Shown in pieces: positions 7,118-12,680 of a stretch of DNA of 12,680 nucleotides. The DNA comes from Gammaproteobacteria bacterium. Its GTDB lineage: Bacteria; Pseudomonadota; Gammaproteobacteria; Steroidobacterales; Steroidobacteraceae. Where the stretch lies: the NCBI GenBank assembly GCA_005877965.1, contig VBNP01000062.1, positions 1 to 12,680 of the forward strand. Direction: 5' to 3'. Position 1 is the first letter of the stretch. Each line of letters opens with the position of its first letter. Below the pieces are notes generated by a model. That model did no database searches. It was not told the DNA's origin and was given only the letters and a program-made list of their open reading frames with translations. Made by a program: the position numbers and the translations under genes.

Positions 7118-8077
7118 ATGACTGAACAGCTGCGCAGCGATGGCTCGCTGCGTCATCTGCTGACGCTCGAGGGCCTGCCGCGGGCCCAGATCGAGCGGCT
7201 GCTCGAGCGCTCGCAGGGATTCGTGCGCCCCCTGGGCGCGAAGCCCGCCATGAGCCAGGCGCTCGCCGGGGCCACGGTGGCAAACCTGTTCACCGAACCC
7301 TCCACCCGCACGCGCGTGAGTTTCGAGCTGGCCGCCAAACGCTTGGGTGCCCAGGCGGTCAATCTCGAGGTGCAGCTGTCCTCGCGCGTCAAGGGCGAGA
7401 GCATGCTCGACACGGTCTACACCCTGCAGTCCCTGCACGTGGACGCGTTCGTGATCCGCGACGCCGAAGCGGGCGTGCCGGGACTCGTGGCCGCGAACGT
7501 GGCTCCCCACGTGAGCGTGCTGTCCGCGGGCGAAGCGCACGTGTCGCACCCGACGCAGGGGCTGCTGGATGCCCTCACCGTGTATCAGCGCAAGCAGCGC
7601 TTCGAGGGGCTCGTGGTCGCCCTGGTGGGCGACATCCGCCATTCGCGCGTCGCGCGCTCCGCCTGGCATGCGCTGCGCACCCTCGGCGTCGGCGACCTGC
7701 GGATCGTCGCCCCGCCGGCCCTCATGCCGGAGCGGGACGAATTCACCGGCTGTTCGCGCCACACCCAGCTGGCGCGCGGGCTCGAGGGGGCGGACGTGGT
7801 CATGGTGCTGCGCATCCAGAAGGAGCGCATGGGCCAGGGGGACCTGCCGGAAGGGGCCGCCTACTTCGCGGCCTGGGGGCTGACGCGCGAGCGCCTCGCC
7901 CTGGCGCGCCCGGACGCCATGGTGATGCATCCGCAGCCCATGAACCGCGGCATCGAGATCGCCTCGGACGTGGCCGACGGACCGCAGTCCGCGATCCGCG
8001 ACCAGGTGCGCAACGGCGTGGCGGTGCGCATGGCGGTGCTGGCGGAAGTGCTCAGCTCGCGCCCGGGTGGCGCGTGA
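7118..8077 (+). CDS. pyrB: Aspartate carbamoyltransferase catalytic subunit
   Basis: Catalyses carbamoyl phosphate plus L-aspartate to carbamoyl aspartate, the committed step of pyrimidine synthesis. In 319 residues the carbamoyl-phosphate motif STRTR is at 62-66, the VKGES loop with the catalytic Lys at 91-95, HPTQG at 144-148, GDIRHSRVARS at 171-181, LRIQKERM at 231-238 and HPQPMNRGIEI at 271-281. The sequence follows the Pseudomonas type of PyrB, including a short N-terminal lead before LRHLL; in Pseudomonas that enzyme works in a complex with a PyrC-like protein. I chose the ATG at 7118, with GGGA 6 bases upstream. A GTG at 7073, overlapping the ruvX stop as GTGA, would add 15 residues. 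No pyrR precedes it and no pyrC-like gene follows, unlike Pseudomonas. Confidence 0.95.
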   Translation: MTEQLRSDGSLRHLLTLEGLPRAQIERLLERSQGFVRPLGAKPAMSQALAGATVANLFTEPSTRTRVSFELAAKRLGAQAVNLEVQLSSRVKGESMLDTVYTLQSLHVDAFVIRDAEAGVPGLVAANVAPHVSVLSAGEAHVSHPTQGLLDALTVYQRKQRFEGLVVALVGDIRHSRVARSAWHALRTLGVGDLRIVAPPALMPERDEFTGCSRHTQLARGLEGADVVMVLRIQKERMGQGDLPEGAAYFAAWGLTRERLALARPDAMVMHPQPMNRGIEIASDVADGPQSAIRDQVRNGVAVRMAVLAEVLSSRPGGA

Positions 8078-8087
8078 GGGGCCGTCG

Positions 8088-8963
8088 ATGACATCCAGCG
8101 CCCGCGGCTCCATCTTCCTCGAACGGGCGCGCGTCGTCTCGCAACAGGCCTACGACGCGCAGCAGTTCGTGCTGCGCGTCGCCGCACCGCGCTGCGCGGC
8201 GCATGCCGAGCCGGGCAGCTTCGCGCACGTCACGTGCGATGCCGCCATCCCGATGCGCCGGCCGCTGTCGATCATGCGGGCGGATGCGCGTGGCGGATGG
8301 ATTGAGATGCTCTACAAGACGCTCGGTCCCGGGCTGCACGCCCTCGCCCGGCGCAAGGTGGGGGAGGAGCTGAGCGTGCTCGGTCCGATCGGCCGCCCCT
8401 TCGTGCCCCACCCCGAGCGGCCGCGGACATTGCTGCTCGGCGGCGGCGTCGGCATCCCGCCCATGGTGTTCCTCGCCGAGCGCCTGCGCGAGGCGGGCGA
8501 CGGGGCGTGGAAGGCGCTCGTGCTCATGGGATCGGAGGTGCCGTTCCCGTTCCGCACCCGGCCCTCGAGGCTCATCGTGCCCGGTATCCCGGCGGGTGCG
8601 ATCGCCTGCATGCCGCTGCTGGAGCAGTGGGGCGTCCCGAGCCGCCTGGCGAGTGGCGCGGACCTGCCGGGGTGCTTCCCCGGCTTCGTCACCGAGCTCG
8701 CCGATGCCTGGCTCGCATCCCTGAGCGGCGGCGAGCTTCAGCAGGTCGAGGTCTTCGCGTGCGGGCCCGCGCCGATGCTCGAGGCCAGCGCGAAGCTGGC
8801 ACGCCGCTACGGCGTGCCCTGCCAGGTGTCGCTGGAGGAGTTCATGGCCTGCGCGGTCGGCGGCTGCGCCGGCTGCACGGTGCAGGTGCGCACCAGCGCG
8901 GGCCCGGCGATGAAGCGCGTGTGCGTGGACGGGCCGGTGTTCGATGCGTACACGGTCTTCTGA
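8088..8963 (+). CDS. PyrK-like dihydroorotate dehydrogenase electron transfer subunit
   Basis: This 291-residue protein belongs to the ferredoxin-reductase-like iron-sulfur flavoproteins. Visible features are the FAD motif MRRPLSIM at 56-63, the NAD(P)-binding loop LLLGGGVGIPPM at 115-126, FACGPAPML at 223-231, and a C-terminal cysteine cluster C255-x4-C260-x2-C263-x15-C279 for a [2Fe-2S] centre followed by DGPVF. These are the marks of PyrK, which in class 1B dihydroorotate dehydrogenase passes electrons from PyrD to NAD. It is longer than typical PyrK (about 260 residues) through an insertion around 150-200. It directly follows pyrB; the ATG at 8088 has GAGGG 7 bases upstream. No pyrD is in the window, so its partner is unknown. 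It could serve another dehydrogenase; the pyrimidine role is inferred from family and neighbour. Confidence 0.85.
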   Translation: MTSSARGSIFLERARVVSQQAYDAQQFVLRVAAPRCAAHAEPGSFAHVTCDAAIPMRRPLSIMRADARGGWIEMLYKTLGPGLHALARRKVGEELSVLGPIGRPFVPHPERPRTLLLGGGVGIPPMVFLAERLREAGDGAWKALVLMGSEVPFPFRTRPSRLIVPGIPAGAIACMPLLEQWGVPSRLASGADLPGCFPGFVTELADAWLASLSGGELQQVEVFACGPAPMLEASAKLARRYGVPCQVSLEEFMACAVGGCAGCTVQVRTSAGPAMKRVCVDGPVFDAYTVF

Positions 8964-9063
8964 GCGCGGCGGGGCCTGGATCGCGCTGCTGGCGGCCGCG
9001 GCGCTCGTGGGCGCGGGCGGCCGGCGCTGTCGGTCGGCTTTGTCATGGGGATCCTCACGATGA
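8944..9063 (+). other. Short open frame with a hydrophobic segment upstream of the M48 protease
   Basis: A 39-codon frame starts at the ATG at 8944, inside the end of the PyrK-like gene, and ends with a TGA that overlaps the ATG at 9060 as ATGA. It encodes a basic start and a membrane-like stretch, GGAWIALLAAAALVGAGG. From about 9020 the protease frame itself reads PALSVGFVMGIL, also hydrophobic. The two pieces would join into one N-terminal membrane segment if one base were missing in the GC-rich run around 9005-9025. It is therefore either the lost N-terminus of the protease (real frameshift or sequence error), a tiny coupled gene, or chance. I favour the first but cannot prove it. Confidence 0.3.
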
Positions 9064-9980
9064 CCGAGTGGCGCCGGCTAACCGAAGGCGTGCCCCTGGA
9101 GGTCTTCGGGGTGATCGCGGACCCCTCGCGCTTCCCGGCGCTCATCGCGCGCGTCGCGCGCATCGCCGCCACGCTCAAAGTCAGGGCGCCGACGCGCATC
9201 ATCGTGGGGTTGAAGCCCGGGCCCTGGGCCAGCACTGCGCCGATCCGGTTGCACGATGGCCAGGTCCTGCCGCCCGGTGAAACGCTCTACCTCTCGCCGC
9301 TGGAGCTGCGCGCGCTGCGCAGTCGTGAGCTCGATGCGGTCATCGCGCACGAGCTCGGCCACTTCCGCGGGCCGGATCTGCGCTTCACCGAGCTCTTCGC
9401 GCCGGCGATGCGCGCGCTGCTGTACAGCTGGCGCGGCGTGCGCTCGCTGCCGCGCAATTTCATGGACCTCGCGCGCCTGCGCGCCATGATGGTCCTCAAC
9501 GGCATGGCCTGGGCGCCGCAGCGCGCGGCCTGCTCGATCCGCCAGCGGCGTGAGTTCGAGGCCGACCGGGCGGCGTTCGGGGTCGCCGGCGGCGCCGACC
9601 TGATCGCCGCTCTGGCCAAGCTGGCCATACTCAGTAGCACCTGGGGCGACCTGCAGGAGCGTCTCCTTAAGCAGGTGACGCGCGGCATCGGACCACGCAA
9701 CCTGGTGCTCGATTGCCTGGATTCGGTCCAGCGGGTGGCGGCCAGCGGCCAGCGCGCCTGGTTCAGCGCGTGGCTGGTGCGCGAGCAGATCGCCCAACCG
9801 TCAGATACCCATCCCACCCTCGTGCAGCGTGCCGCGGCCGCCGGGGTCGAGGCGCCGGCGGCGACCGCACGCGCGCTCCTGGACCTCGCGCTGTGGATGA
9901 ACCAGCCCGCCGAATCGCGCCGGATCGAGGAGGAGTTGACTGCGTTACTCGGGCCGGCCGCTAACGAGCGGCCGTGCTAG
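9045..9980 (+). CDS. M48-family zinc metalloprotease
   Basis: The catalytic zinc motif HELGH is found at residues 102-106 within ELDAVIAHELGHFRGPDLRF, and the third ligand is in RREFEADRAA at 168-177, the M48 (HtpX/Ste24-like) arrangement. A later DTHPTLVQR at 254-262 corresponds to the conserved THP motif near the C-terminal end of the peptidase domain. ETLYLSPLELRAL at 79-91 leads into the active-site helix, as in M48 relatives. At 311 residues it lacks obvious transmembrane helices, whereas M48 proteases usually have them, and the sequence just upstream suggests a lost N-terminal segment. The start is uncertain: ATG 9045 has no clear ribosome binding site, while ATG 9060 has GGGGA 9 bases upstream and gives 306 residues. 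It ends the plus-strand run, 82 bp behind the PyrK-like gene. Substrate unknown. Confidence 0.85.
   Translation: MGILTMTEWRRLTEGVPLEVFGVIADPSRFPALIARVARIAATLKVRAPTRIIVGLKPGPWASTAPIRLHDGQVLPPGETLYLSPLELRALRSRELDAVIAHELGHFRGPDLRFTELFAPAMRALLYSWRGVRSLPRNFMDLARLRAMMVLNGMAWAPQRAACSIRQRREFEADRAAFGVAGGADLIAALAKLAILSSTWGDLQERLLKQVTRGIGPRNLVLDCLDSVQRVAASGQRAWFSAWLVREQIAQPSDTHPTLVQRAAAAGVEAPAATARALLDLALWMNQPAESRRIEEELTALLGPAANERPC
9955..9974 (+). repeat. Strong hairpin over the end of the protease gene
   Basis: CGGCCGCT (9955-9962) and AGCGGCCG (9967-9974) form a perfect 8-bp GC-rich stem with a 4-base AACG loop, ending 3 bases before the stop codon. No T-run follows, so it is not a standard intrinsic terminator. 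It could protect the 3' end of the message or slow ribosomes at the stop. Confidence 0.5.
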
Positions 9981-9981
9981 A

Positions 9982-10007
9982 GATGCGGTCGAGCGACTCG
10001 GCCGCGT
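9982..10007. repeat. 26-bp direct repeat, intergenic copy
   Basis: These 26 bases, beginning GATGCGGTCGAG and ending GGCCGCGT, are identical to 10402-10427 inside the third PilT/PilU-type ATPase gene. The identity stops sharply on both sides. The copy lies in the non-coding gap just after the protease stop codon and is in the same orientation, 420 bp from the other copy. Confidence 0.9.
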
Positions 10008-10023
10008 GAGGATGGGATGTCAA

Positions 10024-10046
10024 CCCCGCCGCCCACGAGCGCGGGG
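10024..10046. terminator. Possible bidirectional terminator between convergent genes
   Basis: CCCCGC (10024-10029) and GCGGGG (10041-10046) can pair around an 11-base loop in the 85-bp gap where the protease gene (plus) and the ATPase gene (minus) converge. No T-tract follows on either strand, so the call depends on position and stem strength. Confidence 0.35.
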
Positions 10047-10065
10047 CCTGAGCGGAAGCGCCGGA

Positions 10066-11238
10066 CTAGCCGAAGTTGATCTTGGCTTCCAGATTGGCGC
10101 GCGAATCGGCGTTCGCCAGCGCCTCCTCCAGCGTCACCTTGCCGGCTTTGTAGAGCACGTGCAGGGCCACGTCGAAGCTCTGGATGGCGCGCTCGCTGCT
10201 GGTGCTGATGGCTTCCTTGATCGACACCACGTCACCCTTCTTGATCAGGGTGGCGATATGCGGGGTGTTGATCATGACTTCCACCGCCGCGACGCGCCGG
10301 TTCTCCTTACCCATCACCAGGCGCTGCGCCATGATGGCGCGCAGGTACTGCGACAGGTCGAGGAAGATCTGGTTGTGCTGCTCGCGCGGAAACATGTTGA
10401 TGATGCGGTCGAGCGACTCGGCCGCGTTGTTGGCGTGCATGGTGGAGAGCACCAGGTGCCCGGTGCCGGCCAGGCTGATGGCCGCCTCCATGCTCTCGCG
10501 GTCGCGGATCTCGCCGATCAGGATCACGTCGGGAGCGGCACGCACCACGCCGCGCAGTGCGCGCGAGTAGCTCCTGGTGTCGAGGCCCACCTCGCGCTGG
10601 TTGACGAGCGAGCGCTTGTTGGTGTGCAGGAACTCGATCGGGTCCTCGATGGTGACGATGTGATCCGAGGCGTTCTCGTTGCGGTGGTTGATCATCGCCG
10701 CCAGCGTGGTGGATTTACCCGAACCGGTCGCGCCCACCAGCAGGAGCAGACCGCGCCGCTGCAGCATCAGCTCGCTGACCACCTCGGGAAGTCCGAGCGT
10801 CTCCAGCCGCGGCATGTCGGCGGTGATGTAGCGCAGCACCATCGCGGGAGAGCCGCGCTGCATGAATACGTTGACGCGGAAGCGCCCCAGCCCGGGCTCC
10901 GAGATGGCGAAGTCGAGCTCCCACTCCTGCAGGAAGTGGGCGCGCTGCTCGGGCGACATGAGCGCGAACGCGGTCTGGCGCACGGTGTCCGGGGCCAGCA
11001 CCTGCTTGTTCACCGGCAGTATCTGGCCCTCGATCTTGATCTTGATGGGCGCGTTGGAGGTGAAGAACAGGTCCGAGGCCTTCTTCTCCACCATCAGCTT
11101 GAACAGCGGCTTGGTGTTGAGGGTGGGGTGACGCGCGCTCACCACCGCGCTCAGCGCATCCGCCGCCGGCGTCGGCTGCCCACCGTTCTCGGCGCCGAGT
11201 GTGCCATCGAGCGGGTTCACTTCCTTGGCCGCCTTCAC
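10066..11238 (-). CDS. PilT/PilU-family type IV pilus ATPase, third tandem paralogue
   Basis: A complete secretion-superfamily hexameric ATPase of 390 residues. Visible motifs are Walker A GATGSGKST at 169-177, the Asp box VTIEDPIEFLH at 195-205, Walker B VILIGEIRDRE at 238-248 and the His box HLVLSTMHAN at 261-270. It begins with about 40 low-complexity residues not seen in the neighbouring pilU, before KPLFKLMVEKKASDLFFT. The AIRNL motif that PilT needs near its C-terminus is replaced by HIATL, so it resembles PilU more than PilT. It overlaps the pilU stop as GTGA and so starts with GTG (a second GTG is at codon 7), indicating coupled translation. It probably contributes to pilus retraction or its control at the inner-membrane motor, but its own role is unknown. 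The ADSRANLEAKINFG end differs from both neighbours. Confidence 0.92.
   Translation of the reverse strand: MKAAKEVNPLDGTLGAENGGQPTPAADALSAVVSARHPTLNTKPLFKLMVEKKASDLFFTSNAPIKIKIEGQILPVNKQVLAPDTVRQTAFALMSPEQRAHFLQEWELDFAISEPGLGRFRVNVFMQRGSPAMVLRYITADMPRLETLGLPEVVSELMLQRRGLLLLVGATGSGKSTTLAAMINHRNENASDHIVTIEDPIEFLHTNKRSLVNQREVGLDTRSYSRALRGVVRAAPDVILIGEIRDRESMEAAISLAGTGHLVLSTMHANNAAESLDRIINMFPREQHNQIFLDLSQYLRAIMAQRLVMGKENRRVAAVEVMINTPHIATLIKKGDVVSIKEAISTSSERAIQSFDVALHVLYKAGKVTLEEALANADSRANLEAKINFG
10402..10427. repeat. 26-bp direct repeat, coding copy
   Basis: This copy matches 9982-10007 exactly. Read on the minus strand it encodes AAESLDRI of the His-box region (residues 272-279) in the third ATPase, so it is the likely source of the intergenic copy. 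Confidence 0.9.
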
Positions 11239-12389
11239 AGGTTACGACCCTGCTCTTCCTCGACGATGCGCAGCGCGCCGCCGTCGTCGACCACCTTGTG
11301 CTCGCGCTTGCTCTCGAGCTTGACGCGCAGCCGCAGCTCGTTCTTCGAGTCGGCGTTGCGCAGCGCGTCCTCGTAGGAGATGAGGCCGGTCTCGTACAGC
11401 TCGTACAGCGCCTGGTCGAAGGTCTTCATGCCGAGGCGCGTCGAGCGCGACATCACTTCCTTGATCTTGGCGACTTCGCCCTTGAAGATCAGGTCCTGGA
11501 TGAGCGGCGAGTTGAGCATGATCTCCATCGCCGCGATGCGCCCGGCGCCCGACTCGCGTGGGATCAGCCGCTGCGACACCAGCGCGCGGATGTTGAGCGA
11601 CAGATCCATGAGCAGCTGGTCGCGGCGTTCGTCGGGGAAGAAGTTGACGATGCGGTCGAGCGCCTGGTTGGCGCTGTTGGCGTGCAGCGTGGCCAGCACC
11701 AGGTGCCCGGTCTCGGAGAACTGGATACCGTACTCCATGGTTTCGCGGTCGCGGATCTCGCCGATCAGGATCACATCCGGCGCCTGACGCAGGGTGTTCT
11801 TGAGCGCGGCGTGCCAGGAGTCGGTGTCGACGCCGACCTCGCGGTGCGTGATCACGCAGCCCTTGTGGGTGTGCACGTATTCGACCGGATCCTCGATGGT
11901 GACGATGTGCCCGCGCGTCTTGTCGTTGCGGTAGCCGACCATGGTGGCGAGCGTGGTGGATTTGCCCGAGCCGGTGCCGCCGACGACGATCACCAGCCCG
12001 CGCTTGCTGAGTACGACCTCCTTCAGGATCGGGGGCAGGTCGAGCTCCTCGAAGGTCGGGATCTTGGCGTTGATCAGCCGGATGACGCAGCCGACCGCCG
12101 CCTGCTGCACGAAGGCGCTCACCCGGAAGCGCCCGATGCCCGGCGGGGCGATCGCGAAGTTGCATTCCTTGGTGGCGTCGAATTCCTTGGTCTGCCGGTC
12201 GTTCATGATGGCGCGCACCAGCGTCGCGGACTGCTCCATGGTGAGCGCGCGCTCGCTCTGCGGCCGGATCTCGCCGTCGAGCTTGATCGCCGGCGGGAAG
12301 CCCGCGGTAATGAACAGGTCGGAGGCCTTTTTCTCGGTCACCCGCCGCAGCAGGTCCTGCATCAGCTTGATGGCTTGATCACGGTCCAC
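11235..12389 (-). CDS. pilU: Type IV pilus retraction ATPase PilU
   Basis: A 384-residue accessory retraction motor that acts with PilT at the inner membrane. Visible motifs are KKASDLFITAGFPPAIKLDG at 20-39, Walker A GGTGSGKST at 137-145, the Asp box VTIEDPVEYVH at 163-173, LKNTLRQAPDVILIGEIRDRE spanning 196-216 (Walker B) and the His box GHLVLATLHAN at 228-238. The end, YEDALRNADSKNELRLRVKL, followed by a charged tail, is typical of PilU and not PilT. I start it at the GTG at 12389, preceded by GGAG with a 6-base spacer, which gives MDRDQAIKL, matching starts of betaproteobacterial-type PilU (MERDQ...). The ATG at 12401 would add four residues and has no ribosome binding site. It lies directly behind pilT and is coupled to the third ATPase. 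Confidence 0.95.
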   Translation of the reverse strand: MDRDQAIKLMQDLLRRVTEKKASDLFITAGFPPAIKLDGEIRPQSERALTMEQSATLVRAIMNDRQTKEFDATKECNFAIAPPGIGRFRVSAFVQQAAVGCVIRLINAKIPTFEELDLPPILKEVVLSKRGLVIVVGGTGSGKSTTLATMVGYRNDKTRGHIVTIEDPVEYVHTHKGCVITHREVGVDTDSWHAALKNTLRQAPDVILIGEIRDRETMEYGIQFSETGHLVLATLHANSANQALDRIVNFFPDERRDQLLMDLSLNIRALVSQRLIPRESGAGRIAAMEIMLNSPLIQDLIFKGEVAKIKEVMSRSTRLGMKTFDQALYELYETGLISYEDALRNADSKNELRLRVKLESKREHKVVDDGGALRIVEEEQGRNL

Positions 12390-12416
12390 GGCGTTCTCCA
12401 TTCTGCGCGCAGCGCA

Positions 12417-12680
12417 TCACAACGAGTCCTTGTTCTGCGCCTTGTAGCGCGCTTCTTCCTTGCTGACGATGCCCTTGGCGACCAGGTCCGCGAGGCACTG
12501 GTCGAGAGTCTGCATGCCCTGCGCGCCGCCGGTCTGAATGGAGGAGTACATCTGCGCGATCTTGCCCTCGCGGATGAGGTTACGGATCGCGGGGGTGCCG
12601 ATCATGATCTCGTGGGCCGCCACCCGACCGCCGCTGTTCTTCTTCATCAGCGTCTGCGAAATCACCGCGCGCAGCGACTC
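12417..12680 (-). CDS. pilT: Type IV pilus retraction ATPase PilT, C-terminal part
   Basis: The last 87 residues of PilT are visible; the rest is cut off by the right edge. The segment reads ESLRAVISQTLMKK, then GGRVAAHEIMIGTPAIRNLI, then IREGKIAQMYSSIQTGGAQG and MQTLDQCLADLVAKG. The AIRNL motif, needed for PilT retraction activity in Pseudomonas, and the QTGG segment are specific to PilT and absent from the other two ATPases here. The frame is open to position 12680, so no start belongs in this window. PilT powers pilus depolymerisation in twitching. pilU begins 15-27 bp later on the same strand, depending on the start chosen. Confidence 0.96.
   Translation of the reverse strand, partial: ESLRAVISQTLMKKNSGGRVAAHEIMIGTPAIRNLIREGKIAQMYSSIQTGGAQGMQTLDQCLADLVAKGIVSKEEARYKAQNKDSL

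Noticed and set aside
6917..8113. Minus-strand open frame (398 codons) opposite pyrB
   Set aside because: His/Arg/Ala-rich shadow of a well-conserved pyrB with its active-site motifs.
10006..11376. Long plus-strand open frame (456 codons) opposite the third ATPase
   Set aside because: Low-complexity Arg/His/Gly product with no family signature; the minus strand has a complete ATPase with all catalytic boxes.
10496..11775. About 32 identical bases shared by the third ATPase gene and pilU around the Walker B codons
   Set aside because: Both copies are coding and specify the conserved GEIRDRE segment, so protein conservation between paralogues explains the match, unlike the intergenic 26-bp copy.

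Overview
The window comes from a GC-rich proteobacterial chromosome. It most resembles the Gammaproteobacteria: the gene set gshB-tonB-yqgE-ruvX-pyrB flanked by pilGHIJ-chpA on one side and pilT-pilU on the other matches the neighbourhood known in Pseudomonas aeruginosa (PA0395 to PA0413) and relatives. The genus cannot be read from the sequence. I see no phage, insertion sequence, CRISPR array or RNA gene. Both edges cut through genes (chpA at the left, pilT at the right).

Layout. Positions 1-3720, minus strand: the Pil-Chp chemosensory operon, read pilG, pilH, pilI, pilJ, chpA (partial), tightly packed with ATGA-type overlaps or short gaps. It controls type IV pilus twitching through response regulators, a CheW-like adaptor, a chemoreceptor and the start of the large ChpA kinase. 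Positions 3721-4035: a 315-bp divergent intergenic region with three inverted-repeat structures and a possible gshB promoter. Positions 4036-9980, plus strand: a seven-gene run of gshB (glutathione synthesis), a TonB-like protein, yqgE, ruvX (16S rRNA processing nuclease), pyrB (aspartate transcarbamoylase), a PyrK-like iron-sulfur flavoprotein and an M48-type metalloprotease. Positions 9981-10065: a short convergent gap with a possible hairpin terminator and a 26-bp copy of sequence from inside the adjacent ATPase gene. Positions 10066-12680, minus strand: three tandem pilus retraction-type ATPases, read pilT (C-terminal part only), pilU and a third PilT/PilU paralogue.

How the parts fit. 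The two flanks belong to one process, type IV pilus retraction and its chemosensory control. The central run is mostly housekeeping, although the TonB homologue in this position in Pseudomonas (TonB3) has been linked to twitching. The points that deserve a second look are the third retraction ATPase, the intergenic 26-bp duplication, the PyrK-like gene directly behind pyrB where pseudomonads carry a pyrC-like gene, a possible frameshift at the start of the M48 protease, and the palindromes ahead of pilG. I found no clear evidence for a wholly unknown system.
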